Below, in pieces: positions 8,578 to 17,613 of a DNA stretch of 64,000 bases (positions within the stretch are counted from its first letter, which is position 1; every line of letters starts with the position of its first letter). Below the pieces are notes generated by a model, which saw nothing but the letters and a program-made list of their open reading frames with translations, was not told the origin of the DNA and ran no database searches. The stretch comes from Halovulum dunhuangense (lineage in GTDB: Bacteria > Pseudomonadota > Alphaproteobacteria > Rhodobacterales > Rhodobacteraceae): NCBI RefSeq assembly GCF_013093415.1, contig NZ_JABFBC010000001.1:62001-126000 (forward strand), read 5' to 3'. Both the position numbers and the translations under genes were made by a program.

Positions 8578-9765
8578 CTACCCCAGAACATCGCGGATCG
8601 CCTCCAGCCCGCGGGCGATTTCCGCTTCTTCGGCAACGAGTGCCACCCGGATATAGCCCCGCCCGGGATTGGTCCCGCCATCGGCCGCATCGCGCGAGAG
8701 ATAGGCGCCGGGCAGAACCCGCACCCCCGCCTCGCGCCACAGCTTCAGCGCCGCCTCCTCGCCATCGGCCACCTTCAGCCACAGGAAGAAACCGGCATCG
8801 GGCGAGCGGTAGCCGGGCATGTTGCCGAGGATCTCGTCCGCCAGCGCGAACTTGCGGCGGTAAAGCTCGCGGTTCGCCTCGACATGGGCCTCGTCGCGCC
8901 AGAGCGCCTCGGCGGCGTGCTGAAGCGGCAACGGCAACGGCGCGCCGCCATAGTTGCGCAGTTGTTTCAGCGCTGCCATCGACCGCGGCCCCGCAACGGC
9001 GAAACCGGACCTGAGGCCGGGTACGCTGGAGCGCTTGGACAGCGAATGGAACACCGTGACCCGCTCGGGGTCGGCGCCGGCCTGCGCCACCGCCTCCAGC
9101 GCACCGGGCGGGGGCGTGTCGCGCCAGATCTCGGCATAGCACTCGTCGGCAAAGACACGGAAATCATGTGTCTCGGCCAGATGCAGCAGCCGGGTCCAGT
9201 AGCCCATGTCGGCCACCGCGCCCTGCGGGTTGGCGGGCGAGCAGATATAGACCAGCGCCGTGCGCGCCAGCAGCGCGGGATCGAGCCCCTCGAAATCGGG
9301 CAGGAACCCGTTCGTCTCGTCCGCGGCAACGTAGACCGGCTCGGCCCCGGCCGCCAGAGCGGCCACCGCGTAGCACTGGTAGAACGGGTTCGGCAGCAGC
9401 ACGGCGGGGCGCTGGCCGTTCTTCGTCTCGGGACAAAGCGCGAGCGCCGCGTTGAACAGCCCCTCGCGGGTGCCGTTCAGGGGCAGCACGCAGCGGTCGG
9501 GATCGGGGGCAGCGATACCGTAGCGCCGCGCGACCCAGTCCGAGATCGCGCCCCGCAGCCCCGGCGTCCCCTCGTTCGGCGGATAGCGCGAGAATTCGTC
9601 GCCGTGGCGGGCGATGATCTCGGTCACGAAGTCGGGGAAGGGGTGGCGCGGCTCACCGATCGACATGGCAAGCGCCGGCCCCCCCGGCGCATGAGGGTCC
9701 AGCAACGCCCGAAGGCGCGGAAACGCGTATTCCGGCAGATCCGAGAAACGCCTCGGGTAATCCAT
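8578..9765 (-). CDS. class I/II aminotransferase, DapC-like
   Basis: A 395-residue PLP-dependent fold-type I aminotransferase. Visible landmarks are SRYPPNEGTPGLRGAISDW near residues 79-97, the NPFYQCY segment, SPANPQGAV (the NP motif contacting the cofactor), FADECYAEIW (Asp/Tyr for the pyridine ring) and HSLSKRSSVPGLRSG, whose Lys forms the Schiff base. The overall pattern resembles succinyldiaminopimelate aminotransferases (DapC), which would place it in lysine and peptidoglycan precursor synthesis. The exact substrate is not certain. It is directly upstream of ftsK on the same strand. Confidence 0.85.
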   Translation of the reverse strand: MDYPRRFSDLPEYAFPRLRALLDPHAPGGPALAMSIGEPRHPFPDFVTEIIARHGDEFSRYPPNEGTPGLRGAISDWVARRYGIAAPDPDRCVLPLNGTREGLFNAALALCPETKNGQRPAVLLPNPFYQCYAVAALAAGAEPVYVAADETNGFLPDFEGLDPALLARTALVYICSPANPQGAVADMGYWTRLLHLAETHDFRVFADECYAEIWRDTPPPGALEAVAQAGADPERVTVFHSLSKRSSVPGLRSGFAVAGPRSMAALKQLRNYGGAPLPLPLQHAAEALWRDEAHVEANRELYRRKFALADEILGNMPGYRSPDAGFFLWLKVADGEEAALKLWREAGVRVLPGAYLSRDAADGGTNPGRGYIRVALVAEEAEIARGLEAIRDVLG

Positions 9766-9856
9766 GTGTCGCCCTTGCCTCGTGAAGGGGGTCTTCTGCC
9801 CCCTTTCAATCAGGCCCAGACGGTAGCCCCGACCGCCCGGTGCGTCCAGTCCCGCG

Positions 9857-11200
9857 TCACATTCCCGCCGCAGTTAGTGACTTTTCCATCGCAGCCCCCA
9901 GGCGCAGGATCCGCCGCTCCTGCCCCGCGGGCGCCAGCGCCATCAATCCGCAATGGGGCGTGCCGGTGGGCAGCGTCAGGCCGCACAGGTCCATCAGGTT
10001 GCCCACCCGTGTGTTGCGCAGGGTCTGCAGGTTTCGGGTCGTGAACAGCTCGGCATCCGCCAGCAGGTCGGCCACCTTCGGCGGCAGGATCGGGCAGCTG
10101 GGCAGCAGCACGGCATCATAACCCGCCGTCGCGGCCCGCCATTCCGCCCTGAGTGCGTCGAGCCTGCGCCAGTCCGCCACGAATTGCGGCCCGCTGACCG
10201 ACAACCCGCTTTCGAAGCGCCTGCGGATCAGCGGATACATCAGGTCGCCCTTCGCCTCGATCAGATCGCCCCAGGTGCCATAGGCCTCGGCGGCAAAGAC
10301 CGTGGCAGACAGCGGCATCGCCTCTTCCAGCGCGGGCACGCTGCCTTCCTCGATCGCGGCGCCGGCTGCGGAAAGCCGCGCGACCGCCCCCTCGAAGGCT
10401 GCCTGCGGCGCCTCTTCGATCGGCGCGACGGACGCGTTCTTCAGCACCAGGAACCGCGCGCCGGACAGACCGGCGCCCGACAGGTCCACGGGCTTGCCCC
10501 CACCCATCGCGGCGTAGATCAGCGCCGCATCCTCGACCGTGCGCGTCAGCGGACCGACCGTGTCGAAGCGGGTACAGAGCGGCACCACCCCGGCCAGCGG
10601 CAGGCTGCCCACGCCGGTCTTGAACCCCACGAGGTCGTTCCACGCGGCCGGCACCCGGACAGAACCCCCGGTATCCGACCCGATGCCGGCGGCGGCCAGT
10701 CCGAAGGCCACCGACGCCGCCGCCCCCGAGGAAGAACCACCCGGTGCCAGCGCGGGATCATGCCGGTTGGGCGGCGTCGCGGTCACCGGGTTCACGCCCA
10801 ACCCGGAGAAAGCGAGTTCGGTCAGATGCGTCTTGCCCAGGCAGACCAGCCCGGCGGCGGTGGCGTTCGCCAGCACCTGCGCGTCGCTGTCGGGCACGCG
10901 ACCCTGCAACATGGCGGTCCCCGCCTCGGTTCCGGTTCCGGCGGTGTCGAACAGGTCCTTCCAGCTGATCGGAACCCCGTCGAGCGCGCTGCGCCGCGTC
11001 CCCGCGTTCGCCCGCACGCGCGCCGCCCGGGCCTCGGCCCGGGCCCGGTCGGGGGTCGTGCGGGCATAGATCAGCTGCGCCTCGGGCGTCGTCTTGATCT
11101 CGGTCAGCAGGGCCTCGGTCAGCTCGACCGGGTCCAGCGTGCCCGCGGCGATGGCGCGCCCCATTTCGGCTGCGGGGGCGGTCAGGTCGAGTTGTGGCAT
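9857..11200 (-). CDS. amidase-signature family enzyme
   Basis: A 447-residue amidase of the Ser-cisSer-Lys type, hydrolysing an unknown amide. The triad regions are visible: the catalytic Lys in PISWKDLFDTAG, the cis-Ser in GGSSSGAAASVAFG, and the nucleophilic Ser in GSDTGGSVRVPAAWN. Length and motif spacing are normal for the family. The start at 11200 gives MPQLDLTAPAAEMGRA and has GGAGAG upstream; the 19-residue extension in the open frame was rejected. It is not GatA by context, since no gatB or gatC is present. It is divergent from the UbiH-type hydroxylase, with about 100 bases between the starts. Confidence 0.88.
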   Translation of the reverse strand: MPQLDLTAPAAEMGRAIAAGTLDPVELTEALLTEIKTTPEAQLIYARTTPDRARAEARAARVRANAGTRRSALDGVPISWKDLFDTAGTGTEAGTAMLQGRVPDSDAQVLANATAAGLVCLGKTHLTELAFSGLGVNPVTATPPNRHDPALAPGGSSSGAAASVAFGLAAAGIGSDTGGSVRVPAAWNDLVGFKTGVGSLPLAGVVPLCTRFDTVGPLTRTVEDAALIYAAMGGGKPVDLSGAGLSGARFLVLKNASVAPIEEAPQAAFEGAVARLSAAGAAIEEGSVPALEEAMPLSATVFAAEAYGTWGDLIEAKGDLMYPLIRRRFESGLSVSGPQFVADWRRLDALRAEWRAATAGYDAVLLPSCPILPPKVADLLADAELFTTRNLQTLRNTRVGNLMDLCGLTLPTGTPHCGLMALAPAGQERRILRLGAAMEKSLTAAGM

Positions 11201-11303
11201 GGCGGCTCTCCGGTCATTTTCGGCGCAGACCGTAGCGACAGCAGGGCGCGTGGACAATCACCCATCGCGCATCATAGTGGTGGCCGAAACGAAGGGACCG
11301 GAC

Positions 11304-12530
11304 ATGGGCGAGAGAAGCGACATCCTGATCGTGGGCGGCGGGCTGAACGGCCCGGCCCTGGCGCTGGCCGTGGCGGGTGCCGGGCTTTCCGCGCATGTGC
11401 TGGACGCAGCCCCCGCCGCGACGCTGGCGGCACCTGATTTCGACGGGCGCGCCTATGCGCTGGCGCTGTCCACCCGCCGGATGCTGGGCGCGCTGGGGAT
11501 CTGGGACCATGTCAGCGCACAGGCACAGCCGATCGAGGATATCCGCGTCTCGGACGGCCGCGCCGGCGAGGGGGCGTCGCCCTTCCACCTGCATTTCGAC
11601 CACCGCGAGATCGCCGAGGGCCCCGTGGGCCACATTCTCGAGGATCGGTACCTGCGGGCCGCGCTGAACGAGGCGGTGGCGCAGACGCAGGGGGTCACAA
11701 TCGAGCACGGCGCCGAAGTCGTTGCGCAGGAGGTGATCCCGGGCGGCGCGCGCGTCACCCTGGCCGACGGCACCACGCGCGAGGGGCGGCTTCTGGTCGC
11801 CGCGGACGGGCGCGGCAGCCGGACGGTGCAACGCGCGGGCATCAGCCGGACCGGCTGGGCCTATGGCCAGACCAGTCTTGTGGCGGCGCTCGAAACCGAG
11901 TTGCCGCACAACGCCACCGCACACCAGATGTTCTTTCCCGAAGGCCCGCTTGCGGTGCTGCCGCTGACCGGCGACCGGGTTTCGATCGTGTGGACCGACA
12001 GCACGACCCGGGCCGATATCCTGAGCGGGCAGGACGAGGCGACCTATCTTTCGGTGCTGCGCCCCCGCTTCGGCAGCTTCCTGGGCGAGATCCGCCTGAT
12101 CGGGCGCCGCTACTCCTATCCGCTGGGGCTGAGCCTTGCCAACCGGCTGGTCGCGGACCGGCTGGCACTGGTGGGGGACGCGGCGCATGGCATCCACCCG
12201 CTGGCCGGGCAGGGGCTGAACCTGGGCCTGCGGGACGTCGCGGCGCTGGCGCAGGTGCTGGCCGAGGCATGCCGGCGCGGCGAGGATATCGGCGCAATCG
12301 ACGTGCTGGAACGCTACCGCGCCTGGCGGCAGTTCGACATCGCGATGCTGGCCACCGCGACCGACACGATCAACCGCGCCTTTTCCAACGCGAACCCGCT
12401 GTTGCGGCTGGGCCGGACGCTGGCGCTGGGGGCCATCGATGCGATGCCCGGACCAAGACGCCGCCTGATGCGCGAGGCGGCGGGCCTGACCGGGGATCTG
12501 CCGCTGCTGCTGCAGGGGCGCGCGATCTGA
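11304..12530 (+). CDS. UbiH/UbiF/Coq6-family FAD hydroxylase
   Basis: A 408-residue flavin monooxygenase of the ubiquinone-biosynthesis type. It has the FAD dinucleotide motif DILIVGGGLNGPALALA at the N terminus, the DG motif VAADGRGSRTVQR near residues 168-180, and the second FAD motif LVGDAAHGIHPLAGQGLN near 290-307. These enzymes hydroxylate the aromatic ring of ubiquinone intermediates; which ring position is modified here cannot be told from sequence. The start at 11304 follows AAGGGACCGGAC. It is convergent with moeB, the two stops being adjacent. Confidence 0.88.
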   Translation: MGERSDILIVGGGLNGPALALAVAGAGLSAHVLDAAPAATLAAPDFDGRAYALALSTRRMLGALGIWDHVSAQAQPIEDIRVSDGRAGEGASPFHLHFDHREIAEGPVGHILEDRYLRAALNEAVAQTQGVTIEHGAEVVAQEVIPGGARVTLADGTTREGRLLVAADGRGSRTVQRAGISRTGWAYGQTSLVAALETELPHNATAHQMFFPEGPLAVLPLTGDRVSIVWTDSTTRADILSGQDEATYLSVLRPRFGSFLGEIRLIGRRYSYPLGLSLANRLVADRLALVGDAAHGIHPLAGQGLNLGLRDVAALAQVLAEACRRGEDIGAIDVLERYRAWRQFDIAMLATATDTINRAFSNANPLLRLGRTLALGAIDAMPGPRRRLMREAAGLTGDLPLLLQGRAI

Positions 12531-13298
12531 TCAGGCGCCCCCGCCGGCGCTGTCGCAGACCGGGCAATCGGCGCGGCGGTTGAGCCGGATCTTGCGGCTT
12601 TCAGACCACAGCGCGTCATGGATCAGCATCTCGCCACGCAGCGTGTGGCCCGCGCCGGTCAGGTGCTTGATCGCCTCGCCCGCCATCATCGCCCCGATGA
12701 TGCCGGCCAGCGCGCCCATCACGCCCGCCTCGGCGCAGCTGGGTGCCTGTCCGGGGGCGGGCGGATCGGGAAAGACGCAGGCATAGCAGGGCGTGCCGCG
12801 CGCGGGGTCGAACAGGCTTACCTGTCCTTCCCATTGGGCAATCGCGCCCGAGATCAGTGGAATTCCCAGCGCCGCGCAGGCTGCGTTGACGGTGGCGCGG
12901 GTGGCGAAACTGTCCGATCCGTCCAGCACCAGATCCACCCCTGCCAGCAAGTCGCGGGCATTCGCGGGATCGAGCCGGGTCTCTCGCGTGTCCAGCACGA
13001 CATGGGGGTTGATCGCGGCCAGTGCCATACGGGCGCTGTCGGCCTTGGTCCGTCCGACGCGGTCCGTCGCATGAAGCACCTGGCGTTGCAGGTTCGACAG
13101 GCTAACGACGTCATCCTCGATCAGCCGGATCCGGCCGATCCCGGCAGCGGCCAGATACATCAGCGCGGGGCTTCCCAGCCCGCCAGCGCCGATCACCGCG
13201 ACATGGGCCGCCTTCAGCTTCTGCTGACCGGGGCCGCCGATCTCGCGCAGGATGATGTGGCGGGCATAGCGCTCAAGTTCTTCGGGCGAGAAGCTCAT
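12531..13298 (-). CDS. moeB: molybdopterin-synthase adenylyltransferase / ThiF family
   Basis: A 255-residue E1-like enzyme that adenylates the C terminus of a ubiquitin-like sulfur carrier such as MoaD or ThiS. Family motifs are the ATP-binding VAVIGAGGLGSPALMYLAA near residue 33, the DVVSLSNLQRQ segment, DGSDSFATRATVN, and two zinc-binding CxxC-type motifs: CYAC near residue 174 and CPVC near the C terminus. Without a MoaD or ThiS neighbour, the pathway (molybdenum cofactor or thiamine) is not fixed. The ATG overlaps the preceding membrane-protein stop (ATGA), so this is the last gene of the coaBC-dut operon. Confidence 0.88.
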   Translation of the reverse strand: MSFSPEELERYARHIILREIGGPGQQKLKAAHVAVIGAGGLGSPALMYLAAAGIGRIRLIEDDVVSLSNLQRQVLHATDRVGRTKADSARMALAAINPHVVLDTRETRLDPANARDLLAGVDLVLDGSDSFATRATVNAACAALGIPLISGAIAQWEGQVSLFDPARGTPCYACVFPDPPAPGQAPSCAEAGVMGALAGIIGAMMAGEAIKHLTGAGHTLRGEMLIHDALWSESRKIRLNRRADCPVCDSAGGGA

Positions 13299-13948
13299 GG
13301 AAAGGTCCTGCTCAGGCGGTGCAGGTCGGCAAGACAGGGCGCGGCGGACAGCCCCGCCTCGGACGCGGCGGCGGCGATGGCCCGGTCGCGCGTCTCCAGT
13401 TCCAGGGCCTTCGCGCCGCGCGCCCGCGCCTCCTGGCTGGCCGCGTCGATCAACTCGGCCACCAGCCCGGAAGCGACGTCGCTGACCCAGACCGGCGCGA
13501 TACGGGCAAGTCCCGCCTCGATCCCCACGACAGCGCCCCCGACCAGCGTTCCGTCCGGCGCGCGGCGGACCAGGCCGAAACGCTCGGGCGTCTCGGCTTG
13601 CAGGCTGCCCGCAAGATCCCGGCCCAGCGCCTCTACCTCGGGCACCAGCGCCACGCGGCCGGTGACGGCCGGGGCGGCCGCCGTCGGTGGCGGGACATGA
13701 CGCGCGCGCAGCCGTCGCAAGAGCCAGCGGTAGCCAAGGAAGGGGATCGCGGCGATGGCAAGGACGACAAGCGCGCGGATGCTGCCGCCCACGCTTTGCC
13801 GGAACGGCGCCTCGGGCGGCAGGGCCACCTGGCTGGCCAGCATGATGAGCACCACGACCAGCACGATCGCCTGCCCCGTCCAGCGCGGAGCGTCGAGCAC
13901 CCGCGCGAAGCCCCAGGCCAGACCCGCGAACAACAGAAGTCCCAGCAT
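13295..13948 (-). CDS. membrane protein with GNAT-like C-terminal region
   Basis: A 217-residue protein of unknown function. The first 80 residues contain three predicted membrane segments: residues 2-17, 27-43 and 57-76 (RALVVLAIAAIPFLGYRWLL). After a Pro-rich linker, residues 105-217 are soluble and recall an acetyltransferase-like fold: GTLVGGAVVGIEAG, then SGLVAELIDAASQEARARGAKALEL, the order of strand, helix and strand seen around the CoA site of GNAT proteins. No clear CoA-binding RxxGxG/A motif is visible, so enzyme activity is doubtful. It lies between dut and moeB, overlapping moeB by 4 bases. Confidence 0.7.
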   Translation of the reverse strand: MLGLLLFAGLAWGFARVLDAPRWTGQAIVLVVVLIMLASQVALPPEAPFRQSVGGSIRALVVLAIAAIPFLGYRWLLRRLRARHVPPPTAAAPAVTGRVALVPEVEALGRDLAGSLQAETPERFGLVRRAPDGTLVGGAVVGIEAGLARIAPVWVSDVASGLVAELIDAASQEARARGAKALELETRDRAIAAAASEAGLSAAPCLADLHRLSRTFP

Positions 13949-13977
13949 GCCTATTGCCCCGGTGCCTGTCCCATGCC

Positions 13978-14442
13978 TCAGACCCCCGTCGAGCCGAAGC
14001 CGCCCGCGCCGCGCCGGCTGTCGGGCAGCATTTCAACCTCGGTCCAGGCCGCGCGCGTCACCGGCGCAAGCACCGCCTGGGCGATGCGATCGCCATGCGC
14101 GACGGTAAAGGCTTGTGTCCCGAGGTTCACGAGGATCACGCCGATCTCTCCGCGGTAGTCCGCATCGACGGTGCCGGGCGCGTTGGCCAGCGTGACCCCA
14201 TGCTTCAGCGCAAGGCCAGAACGCGGGCGGATCTGCAACTCGAACCCCTCGGGCAGCGCGACCGACAGGCCGGTCGGCACCAGCGCCCGCCCCATCGGCG
14301 GCAGGACCAGCCCCTCGGCCCGCCGGTGCGCGGGAAGGTTCGCCCGCAGGTCCATCCCGGCGGCGCCCTCCGTCTCATAGGCCGGAAGCGGCACGGAGGG
14401 ATCGGCTTCGGCCGTGCGGCGGATGGCGACGCTCACGCTCAT
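13978..14442 (-). CDS. dut: dUTP diphosphatase
   Basis: A 154-residue trimeric dUTPase that hydrolyses dUTP to dUMP, keeping uracil out of DNA and feeding thymidylate synthesis. All five family motifs can be followed, including AGMDLRANL near residue 30, [11 protein letters not shown] near 73-83, [17 protein letters not shown] near 92-108, and the C-terminal [10 protein letters not shown] arm that closes over the substrate. The ATG overlaps the coaBC stop by 4 bases; the longer open frame to 14508 is inside coaBC. Confidence 0.96.
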   Translation of the reverse strand: MSVSVAIRRTAEADPSVPLPAYETEGAAGMDLRANLPAHRRAEGLVLPPMGRALVPTGLSVALPEGFELQIRPRSGLALKHGVTLANAPGTVDADYRGEIGVILVNLGTQAFTVAHGDRIAQAVLAPVTRAAWTEVEMLPDSRRGAGGFGSTGV

Positions 14443-15632
14443 GCCAGCGCCTCGGCGATGCGGGCGGCCAGCCGGCGCGCCGTCTCGGCCTTGGTCAGGC
14501 GCGGCCACTCATCTGCGCCGCCCTCGGTGATCAGCACGACGGCATTCTCGGGGCCGCCCATGATCCCGGTCTCGGGGCGCACGTCATTTGCAACGATCCA
14601 GTCGCAGCCCTTGCGCGCCCGCTTGGCGGTGGCATTGGCGATCACGTCGTCCGTCTCGGCCGCGAAGCCCACCACCAGCCGCGGGCGGCGGGCATGCGTG
14701 GACAGGGTCCGAAGGATGTCGGGATTCTCGGCGAAGTCCAGCGTCGGCGGCTTGCCGCTGCCATCCTTCTTGAGCTTGCTTCCCGCGGCCGAGGTGACGC
14801 GCCAATCGGCCACCGCGGCGGCGCAGATGGCGGCATCGGCGGGCAGCGCCGCGTCCGCCGCATCCAGCATCTGTTGCGCGGTCTCCACCTCGATCACCTG
14901 CACGCCGCGGGGGCGCGGCGCCGTGGCGGGGCCGGTCACGAAGGTCACGCGCGCGCCAAGTGCGGCCAGCGCCTCGGCAATCGCCGTGCCCTGCGCGCCA
15001 GAGGAGCGGTTGGCGATGTAGCGCACCGGGTCGATCGGCTCATGCGTCGGGCCCGAGGTCACGAGCACATGCCGCCCCTTCAGCGGGCCATCGGACAGGG
15101 CCGCTGCGATGGCGGCAAGGATCTCTGCCGGTTCGGCCATGCGCCCGGGGCCGAACTCGCCACAGGCCATGGCGCCGTCATTGGGGCCGACGAACAGGAT
15201 ACCGTCTGCCATCAGCGTGGAGACATTGCGCCGGGTCGCCGGATGCTCCCACATGCGGACATTCATCGCCGGCGCGACCAGGACGCGCTTGTCCGTCGCC
15301 ATCAGAAGGGTCGAGGCCAGGTCGTCGGCGTGCCCCCCCACCATCTTGGCCATCAGGTCGGCGGTCGCCGGGGCCACCACCACAAGGTCGGCGGCACGGG
15401 ACAACTCGATATGGCCCATCTCGGCCTCGTCGGTCAGGTCGAACAGGTCCTGATACAGCTTCTGCCCGGCCAGCGCCGAAACCGACAGCGGCGTCACGAA
15501 CTGCGCACCGGCGCGGGTCAGCACCGGGGTCACTTCCGCCCCGGCGTCGCGCAGGCGGCGGATCAGCTCGAGGCTCTTGTAGGCGGCGATGCCACCCCCG
15601 ATGATCAGCAGTACCTTGCGTCCCGCAAGCAT
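14439..15632 (-). CDS. coaBC: bifunctional CoaBC (phosphopantothenoylcysteine synthetase/decarboxylase)
   Basis: A 397-residue fusion making 4'-phosphopantetheine for coenzyme A. The N-terminal CoaC flavoprotein half (about 1-180) has [16 protein letters not shown] and the [17 protein letters not shown] active-site segment. The C-terminal CoaB half (about 185-397) has [20 protein letters not shown] and AAVADWRV, followed by a KKDG segment of the type used for nucleotide binding. The length is typical. It heads a compact dut - membrane protein - moeB operon on the minus strand. The start at 15632 begins [18 protein letters not shown]. Confidence 0.95.
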   Translation of the reverse strand: MLAGRKVLLIIGGGIAAYKSLELIRRLRDAGAEVTPVLTRAGAQFVTPLSVSALAGQKLYQDLFDLTDEAEMGHIELSRAADLVVVAPATADLMAKMVGGHADDLASTLLMATDKRVLVAPAMNVRMWEHPATRRNVSTLMADGILFVGPNDGAMACGEFGPGRMAEPAEILAAIAAALSDGPLKGRHVLVTSGPTHEPIDPVRYIANRSSGAQGTAIAEALAALGARVTFVTGPATAPRPRGVQVIEVETAQQMLDAADAALPADAAICAAAVADWRVTSAAGSKLKKDGSGKPPTLDFAENPDILRTLSTHARRPRLVVGFAAETDDVIANATAKRARKGCDWIVANDVRPETGIMGGPENAVVLITEGGADEWPRLTKAETARRLAARIAEALA

Positions 15633-15698
15633 GGGCGGCCCCTTGTCCTTCGCCTCGTCCGATGTTTACGCCCCCCACCACCGGGGGGCAAGCCGCGC

Positions 15699-16510
15699 TC
15701 AGCGCCCCGCGAAGGCGGCGCAGGGATCGTCGCGCTCGGGCGCGCCGGTCACATGCACCGCGTCATAAGGCAGATCGCCCTGCGGCGGCGCCTCCAGCTG
15801 GGCAAGCACGAAAAGCGACAGCTCCGGTGCCGCCAGCCGCAGCAAGGCCGGCGCACCGCTGTCATAGCCCGCGTGGCCGTTGCCCGCGATGACCAGCACC
15901 GGGCCATCACCCGGCAGCGCCACGGCGCGCAGCACCGCCTCGGCCAGCAGGGCGTCGCGCAGGCGCTGGGCCGCAACCATGCCGGGCAGCATTTCGGGCG
16001 GCAGCATGTCGCAATGCGCCTCGGCCTGAATCGTCTCCTGCGCGGCCTGCTCTTCGGAAGGCAGCGCCAGATCCAGCCCGAAGCGCGCCGCCCCCTCGCC
16101 GAAGGCGGCAGCGGCCCCTTCCGCCATCGCCGTTCTCAACTGCGCGCGGGGTGCCTCTGCGCCAAGGATCACCGCCCCCGCGGCCGCCTCCATGATGGGG
16201 GCATAGTAGTCGAAATCCGGCCAGCCGGAGTTTTCCCAGTTGAGCGCGCGGGCGATTTCCGCGCGCGAGGCGCCTTCGCCGCGCAGCCGGGCAAGGTCCG
16301 CCTCGGCCGATCGGGGGATCATCTCGAACACGATCGCGCGGGGGACAGGGCGGCGGCATAGGCGGCCTGGGTCGCATGATGTTCCGGGTTGTCGTGATAC
16401 TCGCCGACCACCACCACCTCTGCGCCCCGGGCCGCATCGATCATCGGCGGGCCGGATGCGATGGCGGCGGCGGCACCAAGTACCACCGCCGCCACAATGC
16501 CGCAAAGCAT
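15699..16510 (-). pseudogene. ChaN-family haem-binding lipoprotein gene, frameshifted
   Basis: Two adjacent frames together spell one ChaN-family protein. The N-terminal frame from 16510 has a signal-like MLCGIVAAVVLGAAAAIA and the family motif VVVVGEYHDNPEHH. It then runs out of register at the G5 run at 16340-16344 (C5 in the coding strand). The second frame resumes with RAIVFEMIPRSAEADLARLR and continues through the conserved ENSGWPDFDYYAPIM and VIAGNGHAGYDSG to the stop at 15699. One extra C would restore AALSPRAIVFEM. ChaN proteins bind haem and are linked to iron uptake. Either the gene is broken or the read has a homopolymer error. It lies directly downstream of rpoH. Confidence 0.75.
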
Positions 16511-16523
16511 CGTCAGTCTTCGG

Positions 16524-17405
16524 TCAGGCAAAGGCAAGCATCTCTGCCGCGTTGCCGGTCACGGCTTCCAGCCGCTTGCGCATCTTGCGCAGCGCCTGGG
16601 CTTCCAGCTGGCGGATGCGCTCCTTGGAAAGGCCAAGCTCGGTGCCGAGGCTTTCCAGCGTGCGCGGTTCATCGCGCAGCTTTCGCTCGATGATGATCAT
16701 GCGCTCGCGCTGGTTCAGCGACTGCATAGCGTCCTTCAGCCAGCCGCGCGCCTTTTCCATGTCACGCTCGCGCTCGACCGTGAAGTCGGCTTGGGGCGCT
16801 TCGTCCTCGAGCGTCTCGACCCACTCGCGCCCATCCTCGCCCGCCTGCTGGGCGTTCAGCGAGAAATCCGAACCCGACAGCCGCGCATCCATCATCTCGA
16901 CATCGCGCAGCGGCACGCCAACCTCGATGGCGATCTTCTCGCGCAGCTGCTGGCTGTCCAGCATCTCTCCGGCGGCACCGGCCTCGCGCTCGAACTTGGC
17001 GCGGACGCGGCGCAGGTTGAAGAACAGCGCCTTCTGCGACGAGGTGGAGCCGGTGCGCACCATCGACCAGTTGCGCATGACGTAATCCTGGATCGAGGCC
17101 TTGATCCACCACACCGCGTAGGTCGAGAAACGCACGCCACGGTCGGGATCGAACTTCTCGGCAGCCTTCATCAGGCCGACGCCTGCCTCCTGCACCAGGT
17201 CGGGCATCGGCGCGCCGTAGCGGCGATACTTCGCCGCCATCGACACGGCCAGCCGCATGTAGGCGTTGACCAGCCGGTGAAGGGCCTTCTCGTCGCCATG
17301 GTCGCGCCAGGCGCGTGCCAGCTCGAGTTCGGTTTCTGCATCGAGCATCTCGGCCGCCATGGCCTGACGGGCGACGCTGCGGATCCCTGTGCTGTCGTAG
17401 TTCAT
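16524..17405 (-). CDS. rpoH: heat-shock/oxidative-stress sigma factor RpoH (RpoHII type)
   Basis: A 293-residue sigma-32-type factor. Region 2 reads YMRLAVSMAAKYRRYGAPMP then DLVQEAGVGLMKAAEKFDP, followed by FSTYAVWWIKASIQDYVMRN. The next segment, WSMVRTGSTSSQKALFFNLR, is the variant I associate with RpoHII rather than RpoHI. Region 4 has the TLESLGTELGLSKERIRQLE helix-turn-helix. In Rhodobacter sphaeroides RpoHII acts in the singlet-oxygen response under RpoE control, and an RpoE-like promoter precedes this gene. The start at 17405 follows GGAGAGGGTT. chaN follows on the same strand. Confidence 0.92.
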   Translation of the reverse strand: MNYDSTGIRSVARQAMAAEMLDAETELELARAWRDHGDEKALHRLVNAYMRLAVSMAAKYRRYGAPMPDLVQEAGVGLMKAAEKFDPDRGVRFSTYAVWWIKASIQDYVMRNWSMVRTGSTSSQKALFFNLRRVRAKFEREAGAAGEMLDSQQLREKIAIEVGVPLRDVEMMDARLSGSDFSLNAQQAGEDGREWVETLEDEAPQADFTVERERDMEKARGWLKDAMQSLNQRERMIIIERKLRDEPRTLESLGTELGLSKERIRQLEAQALRKMRKRLEAVTGNAAEMLAFA

Positions 17406-17444
17406 AACCCTCTCCGAGCGGCTGACTTACGCGTTTTCTGAAAA

Positions 17445-17474
17445 GGGTTACGGAGCGGATGCCGTGGCGGATCA
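17445..17474 (-). promoter_or_regulatory. RpoE-type promoter of rpoH
   Basis: Read on the minus strand, TGATCC (17474-17469), an 18-base spacer and TAACCC (17450-17445) match the Rhodobacter RpoE consensus as I recall it (TGATCC, 18 bases, TAAGA) at the -35 element and spacing, and in part at -10. The predicted start is about 30 bases before the rpoH ATG. Confidence 0.65.
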
Positions 17475-17613
17475 CTGTTGAGCATGCCGATTCAGAAAAA
17501 AGATGCCGAACGGTTCGTTTCCATATTCGAAACGCATGACCCACATCACGGATCTGCATTGGACGAATGAGGCGCGGACAGGCACATATCCGCAAGATTA
17601 TGAGGGATCCTCC

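Noticed and set aside
5974-10044. A 1356-codon open frame on the plus strand
   Set aside because: It lies antisense to ftsK and the aminotransferase, has His/Arg/Gly-rich low-complexity composition and no recognisable motif; it is a GC-bias shadow of the real genes.
16319-16537. Programmed frameshifting to produce full-length ChaN
   Set aside because: The shift is at a C5 run with no typical slippery heptamer, upstream Shine-Dalgarno or downstream structure that I can see; mutation or sequencing error is simpler.
17503-17613. A 37-residue N-terminal extension of the glutathione transferase
   Set aside because: The extension has no GST similarity and the internal ATG at 17614 has a good ribosome site and the family N terminus.
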